DNA of 64,000 nt from JAFGRR01 sp964499235 (GCA_964499235.1 CAZCKC010000005.1:8065-72064); one strand, 5' to 3'. Shown: positions 9,351 to 17,915, counted from the stretch's first letter. The notes: generated from the sequence alone by a model not told the origin. Program-made: numbers and translations.

Positions 9351-9370
9351 TGGTTGCGGGAATGCAACCA
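9351..9370. terminator. Stem-loop between convergent GH16 and symporter genes
   Basis: Perfect 7-bp arms TGGTTGC (9351-9357) and GCAACCA (9364-9370) with loop GGGAAT fill the short gap between the two stop codons. There is no T-run on either side, so termination is possible but unproven. Confidence 0.35.
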
Positions 9371-10837
9371 TCACGCGTTGGTGGGCGCGTCCGCCGGACG
9401 TCCCCCCGTCCCCAGCCGCCCCCGGCGCTGCTCCAGCGTGGCTCGGATTTCGTATGCCCGCGCTTCCGTGATCTGGTAGGTGGCCATGATCCCGATCGCG
9501 ATCGCCGACGTCACGAGCGGCACACCGACGTCAAAGACCCGCAGCAGGAGCAGGGTCTGCTCCGACTGGGCCTCCTCCAGGGTCACGTCGAAGCCGGACG
9601 CGTTCAGCAGGATCCCGGTCAACAGCCCGGCGAGCGCCATGCCAATTTTCACCATCCACCAATAGATCGCCCCGAACACGCCCTCGCGCCGCTCGTGCGT
9701 CTGCAGTTCGTCGTAGTCGCACACGTCCGCGATCATCGAGCCCATCAGCGTGAACAGCGAGCCGGTCCCGAACGCGACGAACGGCGCCGCGTACAGCAGC
9801 CAGTAGGGGTGGTCCGGGTTGTAACCGAACCACTTCAACGCATAGCCGCACAGGGAAATCGAGATCGTGATCAGGAACGTGTTCTTCTTCCCGATCCGCG
9901 TGGCAATCCAGCCCGTCAGCGGGATGACCACCATCGTCGCCGCCGCGGTCAGCGTGCCGAACCACCCCAACAGCTGCCCGGCCCCGGCGTCATCGCCGTT
10001 GAAGAGGTAAAAGATCATCACGTACAGCGAGAACGAGATGCCGAGCTGGTAACCGTTGAAGACGAGGAACGTCGCTGCGCAGATCTTCACGAACGGCGTG
10101 CAGCGAAACGTCACCACAATGCCGCGCAGGAAGTCGAGCAGGTGGTTCCACGTCCCCTGCAGCCCTTCCGCGACCCGCGCCGGCAGGTGCCGCTCACGGC
10201 AGAAGAGCGCCGGCACCACCCCGAGCACGATGATCGTCACGCCGACGCCGATCGCCAGCGTCCGCGCCCCGTGGACCGTGTCGCGGAACAGCGTCTCGTT
10301 CGCCATGATTGCATAGAACCAGCCGACGCCGAGCCACACGATCTGCCCCACGAAGTTGGCCACGGTGTGCAGCCGCGTCCGCTCGTGGTAGTCCGCCGTC
10401 ATCTCGTAGCCGAACGCCACGAACGGCGTCGCGTACAGGGTGTAAGCCAAAAAGAACAACACCGACGCCGCCAGAAAGACCCAGAAATAGAACATCTCGC
10501 TGCGGCCGTCCGGCAGCTGCCACATCAGCGCGAAGACGATCCCGGCCAGGAGGGCGCCGACCAGAATGAACGGCCGCCGCCGCCCCCACCGCGTCCGCGT
10601 GTTGTCGGAGAGGTATCCGACCACCGGGTCGGACACGGCGTCGAAGATCCGCGGGATCGCCGCGATCAACCCCACCAGGAATGGATCCATCCCCAACCCG
10701 AGGTTCAGGATCACCATCATCGCGGGCAGGGCGGCCGCCTGGAGGTTATTCACGAACATGCCGACCGCATACGCCAGCTTCTGGGGGATCGGGATTCGAT
10801 CTTCAGCCGCCGTGACGTGGCGCTCGGGGGCACGCAT
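9371..10837 (-). CDS. MFS sugar:cation symporter (GPH/MelB-like family)
   Basis: 488 residues, about 12 transmembrane helices. The start ATG at 10837 has GAGG upstream; an upstream in-frame start would add a basic 40-residue extension and is unlikely. Family features: the DAVSDPVVGYLSDNTRTRWGRRRPF loop region after helix 2 (with the conserved Asp and the RTRWGRRR motif), DYHERTRLH, and DYDELQTHERREGVFGA near helix 10. Inner-membrane uptake of a mono- or oligosaccharide with H+ or Na+ is predicted. Next to GH16 and GH17 enzymes and a LacI regulator, the likely substrates are glucose or laminari-oligosaccharides. This is inference, since GPH members carry many sugars. Confidence 0.88.
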   Translation of the reverse strand: MRAPERHVTAAEDRIPIPQKLAYAVGMFVNNLQAAALPAMMVILNLGLGMDPFLVGLIAAIPRIFDAVSDPVVGYLSDNTRTRWGRRRPFILVGALLAGIVFALMWQLPDGRSEMFYFWVFLAASVLFFLAYTLYATPFVAFGYEMTADYHERTRLHTVANFVGQIVWLGVGWFYAIMANETLFRDTVHGARTLAIGVGVTIIVLGVVPALFCRERHLPARVAEGLQGTWNHLLDFLRGIVVTFRCTPFVKICAATFLVFNGYQLGISFSLYVMIFYLFNGDDAGAGQLLGWFGTLTAAATMVVIPLTGWIATRIGKKNTFLITISISLCGYALKWFGYNPDHPYWLLYAAPFVAFGTGSLFTLMGSMIADVCDYDELQTHERREGVFGAIYWWMVKIGMALAGLLTGILLNASGFDVTLEEAQSEQTLLLLRVFDVGVPLVTSAIAIGIMATYQITEARAYEIRATLEQRRGRLGTGGRPADAPTNA

Positions 10838-11238
10838 CGCAACCTCGTTCCTGCCGACCGGTTTCGAGTTGAATCGGCGGACGTACACCAGGGCCGCGAC
10901 GCCATTGCGCGGTCGCCCTGCGGCCGACACCCGCGTGAACACCGACGATCGCGGCATAGCGTACGCTGAAACAGTACCATTTCGAAGGATGGCGGACGGC
11001 GGCTTTGCGCGGCCGATGACGATGGCGGGCGAGGCGGGACGGGCCTGGGGTCAAGGCCAAGTTCTTCCCGCACGCGCAGCCAGACGTGATCGACTTGCCC
11101 GCGCGGGAGTGCTCGGATTCCTGTCTTCTGCGTGGCGAGAGCGCCGCTGATCATTACGGCCGTGATCGCTCGCCGACGGGTTTCCCGCGGGGCGGCTTGT
11201 TGGCCGGCGGGAGGGGTGATGATCTATGCGGGGGTACG
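10838..11238. other. Divergent intergenic region between symporter and suf operon
   Basis: No gene is seen here. The symporter (leftward) and SUF (rightward) promoters should both lie here or just beyond. TGAAACAG-TACC-ATTTC at 10967-10983 shares its first eight bases with the LacI-type operator at 1821-1844 and could tie the symporter to that regulator. No good leftward -10/-35 pair is visible. Confidence 0.35.
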
Positions 11239-11267
11239 TTGAAATAGCACCAGGTTGGTACTATAAA
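11239..11267 (+). promoter_or_regulatory. Promoter of the rrf2-suf operon
   Basis: -35 TTGAAA (11239-11244) and -10 TATAAA (11262-11267) are separated by 17 bp, the best sigma70-like match in the window. The -10 lies within the palindrome at 11257-11275. The start of transcription is expected near 11274, leaving a leader of about 70 bases. Confidence 0.7.
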
Positions 11268-11275
11268 GTAGTACC
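11257..11275. promoter_or_regulatory. Operator palindrome overlapping the suf -10 element
   Basis: Perfect 7-bp inverted repeat GGTACTA (11257-11263) and TAGTACC (11269-11275) around a 5-base centre TAAAG. Binding here would block RNA polymerase. The first gene of the operon encodes an Rrf2 protein, a family that often represses its own suf/isc operon in response to Fe-S status, so this is its likely site. The half site differs from the published cyanobacterial SufR and E. coli IscR sites as I know them. Confidence 0.65.
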
Positions 11276-11344
11276 TGGATGGTCCCATATGGATGGCCGG
11301 GGGCTGTTCCGGCTGGCGGGCAGCGGCTGGCAGTGAGGTTGATC

Positions 11345-11866
11345 GTGATCGGGATCTCGCGGAAAGCGGACTACGCGTTGGTGGTATTGGCCGAGCTAGC
11401 CGAGCTTGACGGTGAGCCGCGAAGTGCGGCGGAGCTGGGGGCGCGCACGGGGATTGCGGTGCCGGTGCTGCGGAACGTGTTGAAGGACCTGGCGCGGGCG
11501 GGGCTGCTGGCGGCGGTTCGCGGCCCGTTTGGGGGGTACGTGTGTGCCCGGGATCCGCGGGCGGTGACGGTGTTGGATGCGGTTGACGCGGTGGGCGACC
11601 ACGTGGCGGTGACACGGTGTTGCGAGGATCCGCGGGAAGCGGAGCTGGGGTGTGAGATTGCGGCGGCGTGTCGGATCCGCCCGTCGGTGAACCGGCTGCA
11701 GGACGAGATCGTGGCATTGCTGCGGGGGACGTCGCTGGCGGACCTGACGGCGGCGGGGGATCCGGGGAGTGCGGGTGGTCGCGGCCTGCCGGTGGTGGCC
11801 GCCGCGTGCTCCGAGCGGGACCTGGCGAGCAAGAGAAACCTTCGACGAAACGGAGAGCGGTCGTGA
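11345..11866 (+). CDS. Rrf2-family Fe-S-responsive regulator of the suf operon
   Basis: 173 residues. The GTG at 11345 is chosen because GAGG lies 6 bp upstream and the product then begins VIGISRKADYALVVLAEL, the usual Rrf2 start. A winged helix spans about residues 3-70 (SRKADYALVVLAELAELDG, then GPFGGYVCARDP as the wing). A Cys cluster CCEDP..ELGC..AAC (about residues 81-98) fits the three-Cys [Fe-S] ligand region of IscR/SufR-like members. The C-terminal 30 residues are divergent. The stop overlaps the sufB start by 4 bases (GTGA). Likely acts as a cluster-sensing repressor of this operon through the palindrome at 11257-11275. Confidence 0.88.
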   Translation: MIGISRKADYALVVLAELAELDGEPRSAAELGARTGIAVPVLRNVLKDLARAGLLAAVRGPFGGYVCARDPRAVTVLDAVDAVGDHVAVTRCCEDPREAELGCEIAAACRIRPSVNRLQDEIVALLRGTSLADLTAAGDPGSAGGRGLPVVAAACSERDLASKRNLRRNGERS

Positions 11867-13305
11867 CGACTTCGCATGATTTGCAGGCGTGGGAAACGCA
11901 GCAGTACCAGTACGGCTTTGTCACCGAGATTGAATCGGAGACGCTGCCGCCGGGGTTGAACGAGGATGTGATTCGGCACATCTCGGCGAAGAAATCGGAG
12001 CCGGCGTGGCTGACGGAGTGGCGGCTGAAGGCGTACCGCAACTTTTTGACGATGCGCGAGCCGGACTGGCAGAACGTGCACTATCCGAAGATCGACCTGC
12101 AGGGGATTTCGTACTACTCGGCGCCGAAGAAGGGGCCGAAATACCAGAGCCTCGACGAGGTGGATCCGGAGCTGTTGCGGACGTACGAGCGGCTGGGGAT
12201 TCCGCTGGGGGAGCAGCAGCGGTTGGCGGGGGTGGCGGTCGACGCGGTGTTTGACAGCGTGTCGGTGGCGACGACGTTCAAGAAGGAGTTGGCGGAGGCG
12301 GGCGTCGTTTTCTGCTCGATGTCGGAAGCGGCGCAGAAGCACCCGGAGCTGTTGCGGCAGTACCTGGGGTCAGTGGTGCCGCACAACGACAACTACTTCG
12401 CGGCGCTGAACTCGGCGGTGTTCACGGACGGGTCGTTCGTGTACGTGCCGAAGGGGGTGGCGTGCCCGATGGAGTTGTCGACGTACTTCCGGATCAACGC
12501 GGAGTCGACGGGGCAGTTCGAGCGGACGCTGATCATCGCGGAGGAGGGGGCGGCGGTCAGCTACCTGGAGGGCTGCACGGCGCCGCTGCGGGACGAGAAC
12601 CAGCTGCACGCGGCGGTCGTGGAGCTGGTGGCGCTGGATGATGCGCGGATCAAGTACTCGACGATTCAGAACTGGTATCCCGGTGACGCGGAAGGCAAGG
12701 GCGGGATCTACAACTTTGTGACGAAGCGGGGCCGGTGCCAGGGGCGCCGCGCGCACATTTCCTGGACGCAGGTGGAGACGGGGTCGGCGATCACGTGGAA
12801 GTACCCGAGCTGCGTGCTGGAGGGGGACGAGTCGATCGGCGAGTTCTACTCGGTGGCACTGACGAAGGCCCGGCAGCAGGCCGACACCGGGACGAAGATG
12901 GTGCACATCGGCAAGAACACGCGCAGCACGGTGGTCTCGAAGGGGATCAGCGCGCAGCAGGGGCAGAACACGTATCGCGGGCTGGTGAAGATCAACCGCG
13001 GGGCGGCCGGCGCGCGGAACTACACGCAGTGCGACTCGCTGCTGATGGGCAACCGCTGCGGCGCGCACACGTTCCCCTACATTGACAACGCGAACCCGAC
13101 GGCGCACGTGGAGCACGAGGCGACGACCAGCAAGGTCGGCGAGGACCAGCTGTTCTACCTGCAGCAGCGCGGGCTGGACGAGGAGCAGGCGGTGTCGATG
13201 ATCGTCAACGGCTTCTGCCGCGAGGTCTTCCGCGAGCTGCCGATGGAGTTCGCGGTCGAGGCGACGAAGCTGCTGGAGATCAGCCTCGAGGGGAGCGTGG
13301 GGTGA
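11863..13305 (+). CDS. sufB: Fe-S cluster assembly scaffold protein SufB
   Basis: 480 residues, the normal size for SufB, starting at GTG 11863 within the preceding stop. The protein matches SufB along its length: the N-terminal ISAKKSEPAWLTEWRLKAY segment, PHNDNYFAALNSAVFTDGSFVYVP, and the C-terminal beta-helix with SLLMGNRCGAHTFPYID and VEHEATTSKVGEDQLFYL. The conserved Cys in NRCGAH is present. It forms the SufBC2D complex that builds [Fe-S] clusters in the cytoplasm. It is followed directly by a Rieske protein and sufC. Confidence 0.97.
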   Translation: MTTSHDLQAWETQQYQYGFVTEIESETLPPGLNEDVIRHISAKKSEPAWLTEWRLKAYRNFLTMREPDWQNVHYPKIDLQGISYYSAPKKGPKYQSLDEVDPELLRTYERLGIPLGEQQRLAGVAVDAVFDSVSVATTFKKELAEAGVVFCSMSEAAQKHPELLRQYLGSVVPHNDNYFAALNSAVFTDGSFVYVPKGVACPMELSTYFRINAESTGQFERTLIIAEEGAAVSYLEGCTAPLRDENQLHAAVVELVALDDARIKYSTIQNWYPGDAEGKGGIYNFVTKRGRCQGRRAHISWTQVETGSAITWKYPSCVLEGDESIGEFYSVALTKARQQADTGTKMVHIGKNTRSTVVSKGISAQQGQNTYRGLVKINRGAAGARNYTQCDSLLMGNRCGAHTFPYIDNANPTAHVEHEATTSKVGEDQLFYLQQRGLDEEQAVSMIVNGFCREVFRELPMEFAVEATKLLEISLEGSVG

Positions 13306-13658
13306 GGTCCGAGATCGATGCGCTGCGCGAGTTCGTGGAGGTGTTGCGGGCGGAGGAGCTGCCGCCCGGGGCGGCCTGCGAGGTTTCAGTGGGCGGTCGG
13401 GAGCTGGCGCTCGTCAACGTCGACGGGATATTCTACGCCGTCGACAACGCCTGCCCGCACCAGGATGGGCCGCTCGGCGCCGGGGCGGTGCAAGATCACA
13501 GCCTGATCTGCCCTTGGCACCAATGGGAGTTTGACGTGCGGACCGGCGAGTGCTTTGAAGAGCCTGACACGCCGATCCGTTGCTACGAGACGAAGGTGGT
13601 TGACGGGCGGGTCCTGGTGCGGATGACCGCGGCGGGCGGCCCGTCGCCCGAGAGCTGA
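13302..13658 (+). CDS. Rieske-type [2Fe-2S] ferredoxin embedded in the suf operon
   Basis: 118 residues, GTG start at 13302 overlapping the sufB stop by 4 bases. Both halves of the Rieske cluster site are intact: C-x-H (Cys51-Pro-His53, within CPHQDGPLG) and C-x2-H (Cys70-Pro-Trp-His73, within CPWHQWEF). The size and single domain match the small NirD/BphF-type ferredoxins. No signal peptide or membrane anchor is seen, so it is cytoplasmic. Its tight coupling between sufB and sufC suggests it serves the assembly machinery, perhaps as electron donor, or that it is an early client. This role is inferred from position only. Confidence 0.93.
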   Translation: MRSEIDALREFVEVLRAEELPPGAACEVSVGGRELALVNVDGIFYAVDNACPHQDGPLGAGAVQDHSLICPWHQWEFDVRTGECFEEPDTPIRCYETKVVDGRVLVRMTAAGGPSPES

Positions 13659-13700
13659 TTCACACCGCGCATTAGCCCGGTGATAGGAAGGATAGACCTG

Positions 13701-14498
13701 ATGACAGCACCCCTGTTGGAGATTCGCAACCTGCACGCCCATGCGGACGGGCACGAGATCCTGCACGGCGTCGACCTGACGATTCAGGGCGGCGAGGTGC
13801 ACTCGATCATGGGCCCGAACGGGTCCGGCAAGAGCACGCTGGCCAAGGTCCTGGCCGGTCGCGAAGAGTACGAGGTCACGCAGGGCAGCGTGCGATTTCG
13901 GGGGCAGGACCTGCTTGCGCTCGACCCCGACGAGCGGGCTCGCGACGGCCTGTTCCTGGCGTTCCAGTACCCGGTGGAGATTCCCGGGGTCAGCAACATG
14001 CAGTTCCTCAAAACGGCAGTCAACGCGATCCGGACGCATCGCGGTCTGCCGGAGCTCGACACCGTGGCGTTCCTGCAGGAGCTGCGCGACAAGCTCGGCC
14101 GGGTGGAGATGAACGAGCAACTGCTGCAGCGCTCGGTCAACGAGGACTTCTCGGGCGGCGAGAAGAAGCGCTACGAGATCGTGCAGATGGCGCTGCTGGA
14201 TCCGGCGATGTGCGTGCTCGACGAAACGGACTCCGGGCTCGATATCGACGCACTGCGGATCGTGGCCGACGGGATCAACGCGATGCGGTCGCCGGAGCGT
14301 GGGTTGCTGCTGGTGACGCACTACCAGCGGCTGCTGAACTATGTCGAGCCGGATTACGTGCACGTGATGGTGGGCGGCCGAATCGTGCGGTCCGGCGGCA
14401 AGGAGCTGGCGCTGGAGCTCGAGGAGCAGGGCTACGCCGGCGTGACGGCCGGCACTGACGCGGGCGACGCGCCGTTGGCGGCGGAGGCGCGCTCGTGA
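13701..14498 (+). CDS. sufC: Fe-S cluster assembly ATPase SufC
   Basis: 265 residues; ATG at 13701 follows AGGAAGG. ABC-type ATPase with Walker A GPNGSGKS (residues 38-45), a Q-loop region FLAFQYPVEIPGV typical of SufC, signature FSGGEKKR, Walker B CVLDETDSGLD and the switch His in VTHYQRLL. It powers the SufBCD scaffold. The C-terminal 20 residues are acidic and Ala-rich. The gene overlaps sufD by 4 bases. Confidence 0.97.
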   Translation: MTAPLLEIRNLHAHADGHEILHGVDLTIQGGEVHSIMGPNGSGKSTLAKVLAGREEYEVTQGSVRFRGQDLLALDPDERARDGLFLAFQYPVEIPGVSNMQFLKTAVNAIRTHRGLPELDTVAFLQELRDKLGRVEMNEQLLQRSVNEDFSGGEKKRYEIVQMALLDPAMCVLDETDSGLDIDALRIVADGINAMRSPERGLLLVTHYQRLLNYVEPDYVHVMVGGRIVRSGGKELALELEEQGYAGVTAGTDAGDAPLAAEARS

Positions 14499-15835
14499 GC
14501 GGCAGCGTGCAGACGCAGCAGGTGTCGCGGAACGCGACTGGGGTCGACCTCGGCACGCTCCGCACGGCGGCCGAGCGGCTGCGCGCGGCAGGCGGTGCGG
14601 CGTGGCTGAACGCGCTCCGCGGGTCGGCGATCGAGCGGGCGATCGAGCTGGGGCTGCCGACGAAGGCGTTTGAGGCGTGGCGCTACACGAACGTGGATGC
14701 GCTGGCGGAGACGGAGTATCGGCTGCCGGGCGACCCGGGCGCCGCCGCCCCCACGGTAGCGCAGCCCGAACTGGAGTCGGCCGCGCGGCTGGTATTTGTC
14801 GATGGGATCCTGGACGCGGCGCGGTCGGATTTAGCCCTCGATCAGGTCCGGATCACTCCCCTGCCGGCAGACAGCCCGCCGGCGGAGGTGGAGCGGGTCA
14901 TTGGCGACGCGGTAGCGAAGGCGCGCGATGGGCTGGAAGCGTTGGCGGGTGGGTTGGTCACGACGGGCGTGGTCGTGCACGTGCCGGCCGGCGTGGCGCT
15001 GGAGCGGCCGATCCACGTGACGTTCGTCGGGCGGGCGACCGATGAGGCCGCCCTGCTGGTGGCGCCGCACGTGGTGGTACAGGCCGAGGCGCAGTCGGAA
15101 GTGACGGTGATCGAGGATCACGTGCAGCCGGCGGGGGCGCGGGGGCTGACGCTGGGGACGACGTCGCTGGTGGCCGGCGCCGGGGCCCACGTGCGGCACG
15201 CGTTGCTGGCGCGGGACAGCACGGCCTGGACGCACTGCGCGACGCTGCGGATCGAGCAGGGTCGGGCGAGCCAGGTGGCGTCACACCGGATCCTGACGGG
15301 CGGAGCGTTGGTGCGGAACAACATCGTGGTCGGGCTGCGGGGTGAGCAGGCGGAGACGGTGCTGAACGGCGTGTTCGTACCCCGCGGGCGGCAGCAGCAC
15401 GACAACTACCTGCGGGTCGAGCATTCGGCCGAGCACTGTCGCAGCCGCCAGTACTATCGGGGGCTGCCGGCGGATCGGGCGCGGGGGGTGTTTGCGGGAC
15501 GGATCTGGGTTGACGCGACCGCCCAAAAGACGGATGCCGTCCAGACGAACGCCAACCTGCTGCTGTCGTCCCGGGCGCGGATTTACTCGCAGCCGCAGCT
15601 GGAAATTTACGCGGACGACGTGAAGTGCACGCACGGGGCGACCACGGGGTACCTGGACGAGGACGCCCTGTTCTACCTGCGAGCGCGCGGCGTGCCGGAG
15701 CACCGGGCACGGCTGTTACTGCTGCACGCGTTCGCGGGGGAGTGCGTCGAACGGATTGAGCACCCGGGCCTGCGTGAGTGGGTCCGGGAACGGATCGATG
15801 AGCGCCTGGCGGCGATCCTCGAGACGAGTGACTGA
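14495..15835 (+). CDS. sufD: Fe-S cluster assembly protein SufD
   Basis: 446 residues from GTG 14495 (GTGA overlap with sufC). The N-terminal helical part includes LPTKAFEAWRYTNVDAL, typical of SufD. A beta-helix domain follows and ends in the SufBD core: DDVKCTHGATTGYLDEDALFYLRARGV, with the Cys-x-His pair (KCTHG) conserved. It pairs with SufB in the SufBC2D scaffold. Its 45-base spacing to the rhodanese gene suggests the same transcript. Confidence 0.96.
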   Translation: MSGSVQTQQVSRNATGVDLGTLRTAAERLRAAGGAAWLNALRGSAIERAIELGLPTKAFEAWRYTNVDALAETEYRLPGDPGAAAPTVAQPELESAARLVFVDGILDAARSDLALDQVRITPLPADSPPAEVERVIGDAVAKARDGLEALAGGLVTTGVVVHVPAGVALERPIHVTFVGRATDEAALLVAPHVVVQAEAQSEVTVIEDHVQPAGARGLTLGTTSLVAGAGAHVRHALLARDSTAWTHCATLRIEQGRASQVASHRILTGGALVRNNIVVGLRGEQAETVLNGVFVPRGRQQHDNYLRVEHSAEHCRSRQYYRGLPADRARGVFAGRIWVDATAQKTDAVQTNANLLLSSRARIYSQPQLEIYADDVKCTHGATTGYLDEDALFYLRARGVPEHRARLLLLHAFAGECVERIEHPGLREWVRERIDERLAAILETSD

Positions 15836-15880
15836 CCAACAAGCGATCGCGACATCAGCGCGACAGGAAAGGAACCAGCG

Positions 15881-16762
15881 ATGAGCGACTATGCGCACCC
15901 CGACGTGTTGGTCTCGACCGAATGGGTCGAGGAGAATCGGCACAAGACGGACGAGATCCGGATCGTGGAATCGGACGAGGATGTCCTGCTGTACCAGACC
16001 GGCCACATTCCCGAGGCCGTGCGAATCGACTGGCACAACGACCTCCAGCACCCGGTGCAGCGGGAATACATCGGCCCGGAGGCGTTCGCGGACCTGTGTC
16101 GGCGGATGGGCATCAGCCGGGACACGACGGTGGTGTTCTACGGTGACAAGAGCAACTGGTGGGCGGCGTACGCGTTCTGGGCGTTCAAGATGTTCGGGCA
16201 CGCGCAGTGCCGGCTGATGGATGGGGGGCGGCAGAAATGGGTGGCCGAGAACCGGCCGCTGACCACCGAGACGCCGACCTACACGCCGGCGGACTATCCG
16301 ACGCCGACGCTGGACTTGAGCCAGCGGGCGTTTCGGCCGGACACGCTGGAGCACAGCCACGCCGGTAAGCCGCTGGTGGACGTGCGGTCGCCGGGCGAGT
16401 ACTCGGGACAGCTGACGCACATGCCGGAGTACCCGCAGGAGGGCGTGCTCCGCGGCGGGCACATTCCGGGCGCGCAGAGCTGCCCGTGGTCGCGGGCGGC
16501 CAACGAGGACGGCACGTTCAAGGCGCGCGAGGAGCTCGAGGCGATCTATCGCGGTGAGCTCGGGCTGTCGCCAGATGACGACGTCGTGGTGTATTGCCGG
16601 ATCGGCGAGCGTTCGGCGCACACGTGGTTTGTGCTGAAGTACCTGCTCGGCTTTTCGCAGGTGCGGAACTACGACGGCTCGTGGACCGAGTGGGGCAACA
16701 CGGTCGGCGTGCCGATCGAGCAGGAGAGCAGCCCGCAGCCGGTCACTTCCGGGGCATCGTAA
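15881..16762 (+). CDS. Two-domain sulfurtransferase (rhodanese family)
   Basis: 293 residues, ATG at 15881 after AGGAAAGGAA. Two rhodanese domains are present. The first (about 1-125) is inactive in type (YGDKSNW where the Cys loop would be). The second (about 150-280) has the active loop with Cys239 in YCRIGERSAHTW. This is the layout of thiosulfate or 3-mercaptopyruvate sulfurtransferases; the loop CRIGERS is closer to thiosulfate enzymes of actinobacterial type. It lies inside the suf operon, and its stop overlaps the sufE start (TAATG). No SufS cysteine desulfurase is encoded here, so it may offer an alternative sulphur source. That is inference. Confidence 0.92.
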   Translation: MSDYAHPDVLVSTEWVEENRHKTDEIRIVESDEDVLLYQTGHIPEAVRIDWHNDLQHPVQREYIGPEAFADLCRRMGISRDTTVVFYGDKSNWWAAYAFWAFKMFGHAQCRLMDGGRQKWVAENRPLTTETPTYTPADYPTPTLDLSQRAFRPDTLEHSHAGKPLVDVRSPGEYSGQLTHMPEYPQEGVLRGGHIPGAQSCPWSRAANEDGTFKAREELEAIYRGELGLSPDDDVVVYCRIGERSAHTWFVLKYLLGFSQVRNYDGSWTEWGNTVGVPIEQESSPQPVTSGAS

Positions 16763-17193
16763 TGGCGGCGATCGATGACATCATCGCGACGTTCCAGTCG
16801 GTGGAGGCGCCGTTGCGGCTGGAATTGCTGCTGGACTATGCCCGGCGGCTCCCGGCGCTGCCGCCGGCACTCGAGGCCGAAGCGGACCTGGACGAGCGGC
16901 GCGTGCCGGAGTGCATGACGCCGGTGTGGCTGTGGGTTCGCGAGGAGGACGGGCGCGTCCAGATCCACGCCAAGGTGGCGGAGGAGGCGCCGACGGTTCA
17001 AGGCTTCTTGTCGATCCTGATCCACGGTTACACGGATGCGACGCCGGGCGCGCTGGCGGCGTTGCCGCCGGACCTGCCCAACCGACTGGGCATTGCCAAC
17101 GTGATCCGGATGAATCGGGCGGTGGGCTTGAGCGCGATCGTCCGGCGGGTCGCGCGGGAGGGCGAGCGGCTCGCCCAGCAGCACGTCTCCTGA
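16762..17193 (+). CDS. sufE: Sulphur-acceptor protein SufE
   Basis: 143 residues. The ATG at 16762 overlaps the rhodanese stop. The SufE/CsdE fold is recognised from RRVPECMTPVWLWV with acceptor Cys51, followed by AEEAPTVQGFLSILIHGY, and LSAIVRRV near the C-terminus. In the family this Cys takes persulphide sulphur from a desulfurase and passes it to SufB. Here the direct neighbour is a rhodanese rather than sufS. The stop overlaps a possible start (17193) of the next gene. Confidence 0.93.
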   Translation: MAAIDDIIATFQSVEAPLRLELLLDYARRLPALPPALEAEADLDERRVPECMTPVWLWVREEDGRVQIHAKVAEEAPTVQGFLSILIHGYTDATPGALAALPPDLPNRLGIANVIRMNRAVGLSAIVRRVAREGERLAQQHVS

Positions 17194-17213
17194 TGGACGC
17201 GGAAAGGATGGCG

Positions 17214-17642
17214 ATGAGCGACAACGGTGGGAGCGGCCTGTCGGACCAGGTGGTCGCGGCGCTGCGGCGGGTCCACGACCCGGAGATCCCGGTCAACATC
17301 TATGACCTGGGGTTGATCTACGAGCTGGACGTCAGCGACGCCGGGGCGGTGCGCGTCGCCATGACGCTGACGGCGCCGAACTGCCCGGTCGCGGACCAGA
17401 TCGTGGCCGACGTGCAGGCGGCGGTGCGCGGCGTCGACGGCGTGCAGGCGGCGGACGTGAAACTGGTCTGGCAACCGGCCTGGTCGCCGGAGCGGATGAG
17501 CGCGATCGCGCGGCTCGAATTGGCGGCCATGGGGATCGATCCGGATCGGGCGAAAGGGAAGTCCGGGCCGTTGCCCAGTCAGCTCACCGTGGGGGGACGG
17601 TCGCGCGCCAGGGGCGGGGGTCAGCGTGACCCGGTGCGTTGA
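17214..17642 (+). CDS. sufT: SufT-like MIP18/DUF59 family Fe-S maturation protein
   Basis: 142 residues from ATG 17214, chosen because GGAAAGG ends 6 bp upstream; ATG 17193, overlapping the sufE stop, is an alternative. The DUF59 domain (about 9-115) has HDPEIPVNIYDLGLIYEL and TLTAPNCPVAD, with the conserved Cys57. SufT members help mature Fe-S proteins in other bacteria. It is the last gene of the suf operon. The C-terminal 25 residues (Arg/Gly-rich) are poorly conserved. Confidence 0.92.
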   Translation: MSDNGGSGLSDQVVAALRRVHDPEIPVNIYDLGLIYELDVSDAGAVRVAMTLTAPNCPVADQIVADVQAAVRGVDGVQAADVKLVWQPAWSPERMSAIARLELAAMGIDPDRAKGKSGPLPSQLTVGGRSRARGGGQRDPVR

Positions 17643-17915
17643 GGGTTCCGACGCCGGGCGGCTGCGCGGTCGGGATCTGGGCGGGTCACGGCGGCCGAGA
17701 CGACCGACTCACCCTGCGATTTCGGGCTACACGACCGCCCCACCCTGATGGGTGACCTGCCCCGATGGTTGAAATTCTGCCGCCACCCGCCTTCTGCCCT
17801 TTGCTCCCTGCCCAAGCGTAAGGGCCGCACTCTGCGGGGGCTGCTGTTCTGGTGGCGCTCCTGCTGACTGATGCCTGATCGTCGATGTTTGCTGAGAGCT
17901 CGGCCGGGATGGGCC
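17643..17915. other. Intergenic region after the suf operon
   Basis: No gene is convincing on either strand and no clear terminator with a T-run was seen. The composition is less GC-biased than that of the neighbouring genes, as for decayed sequence. Confidence 0.4.
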
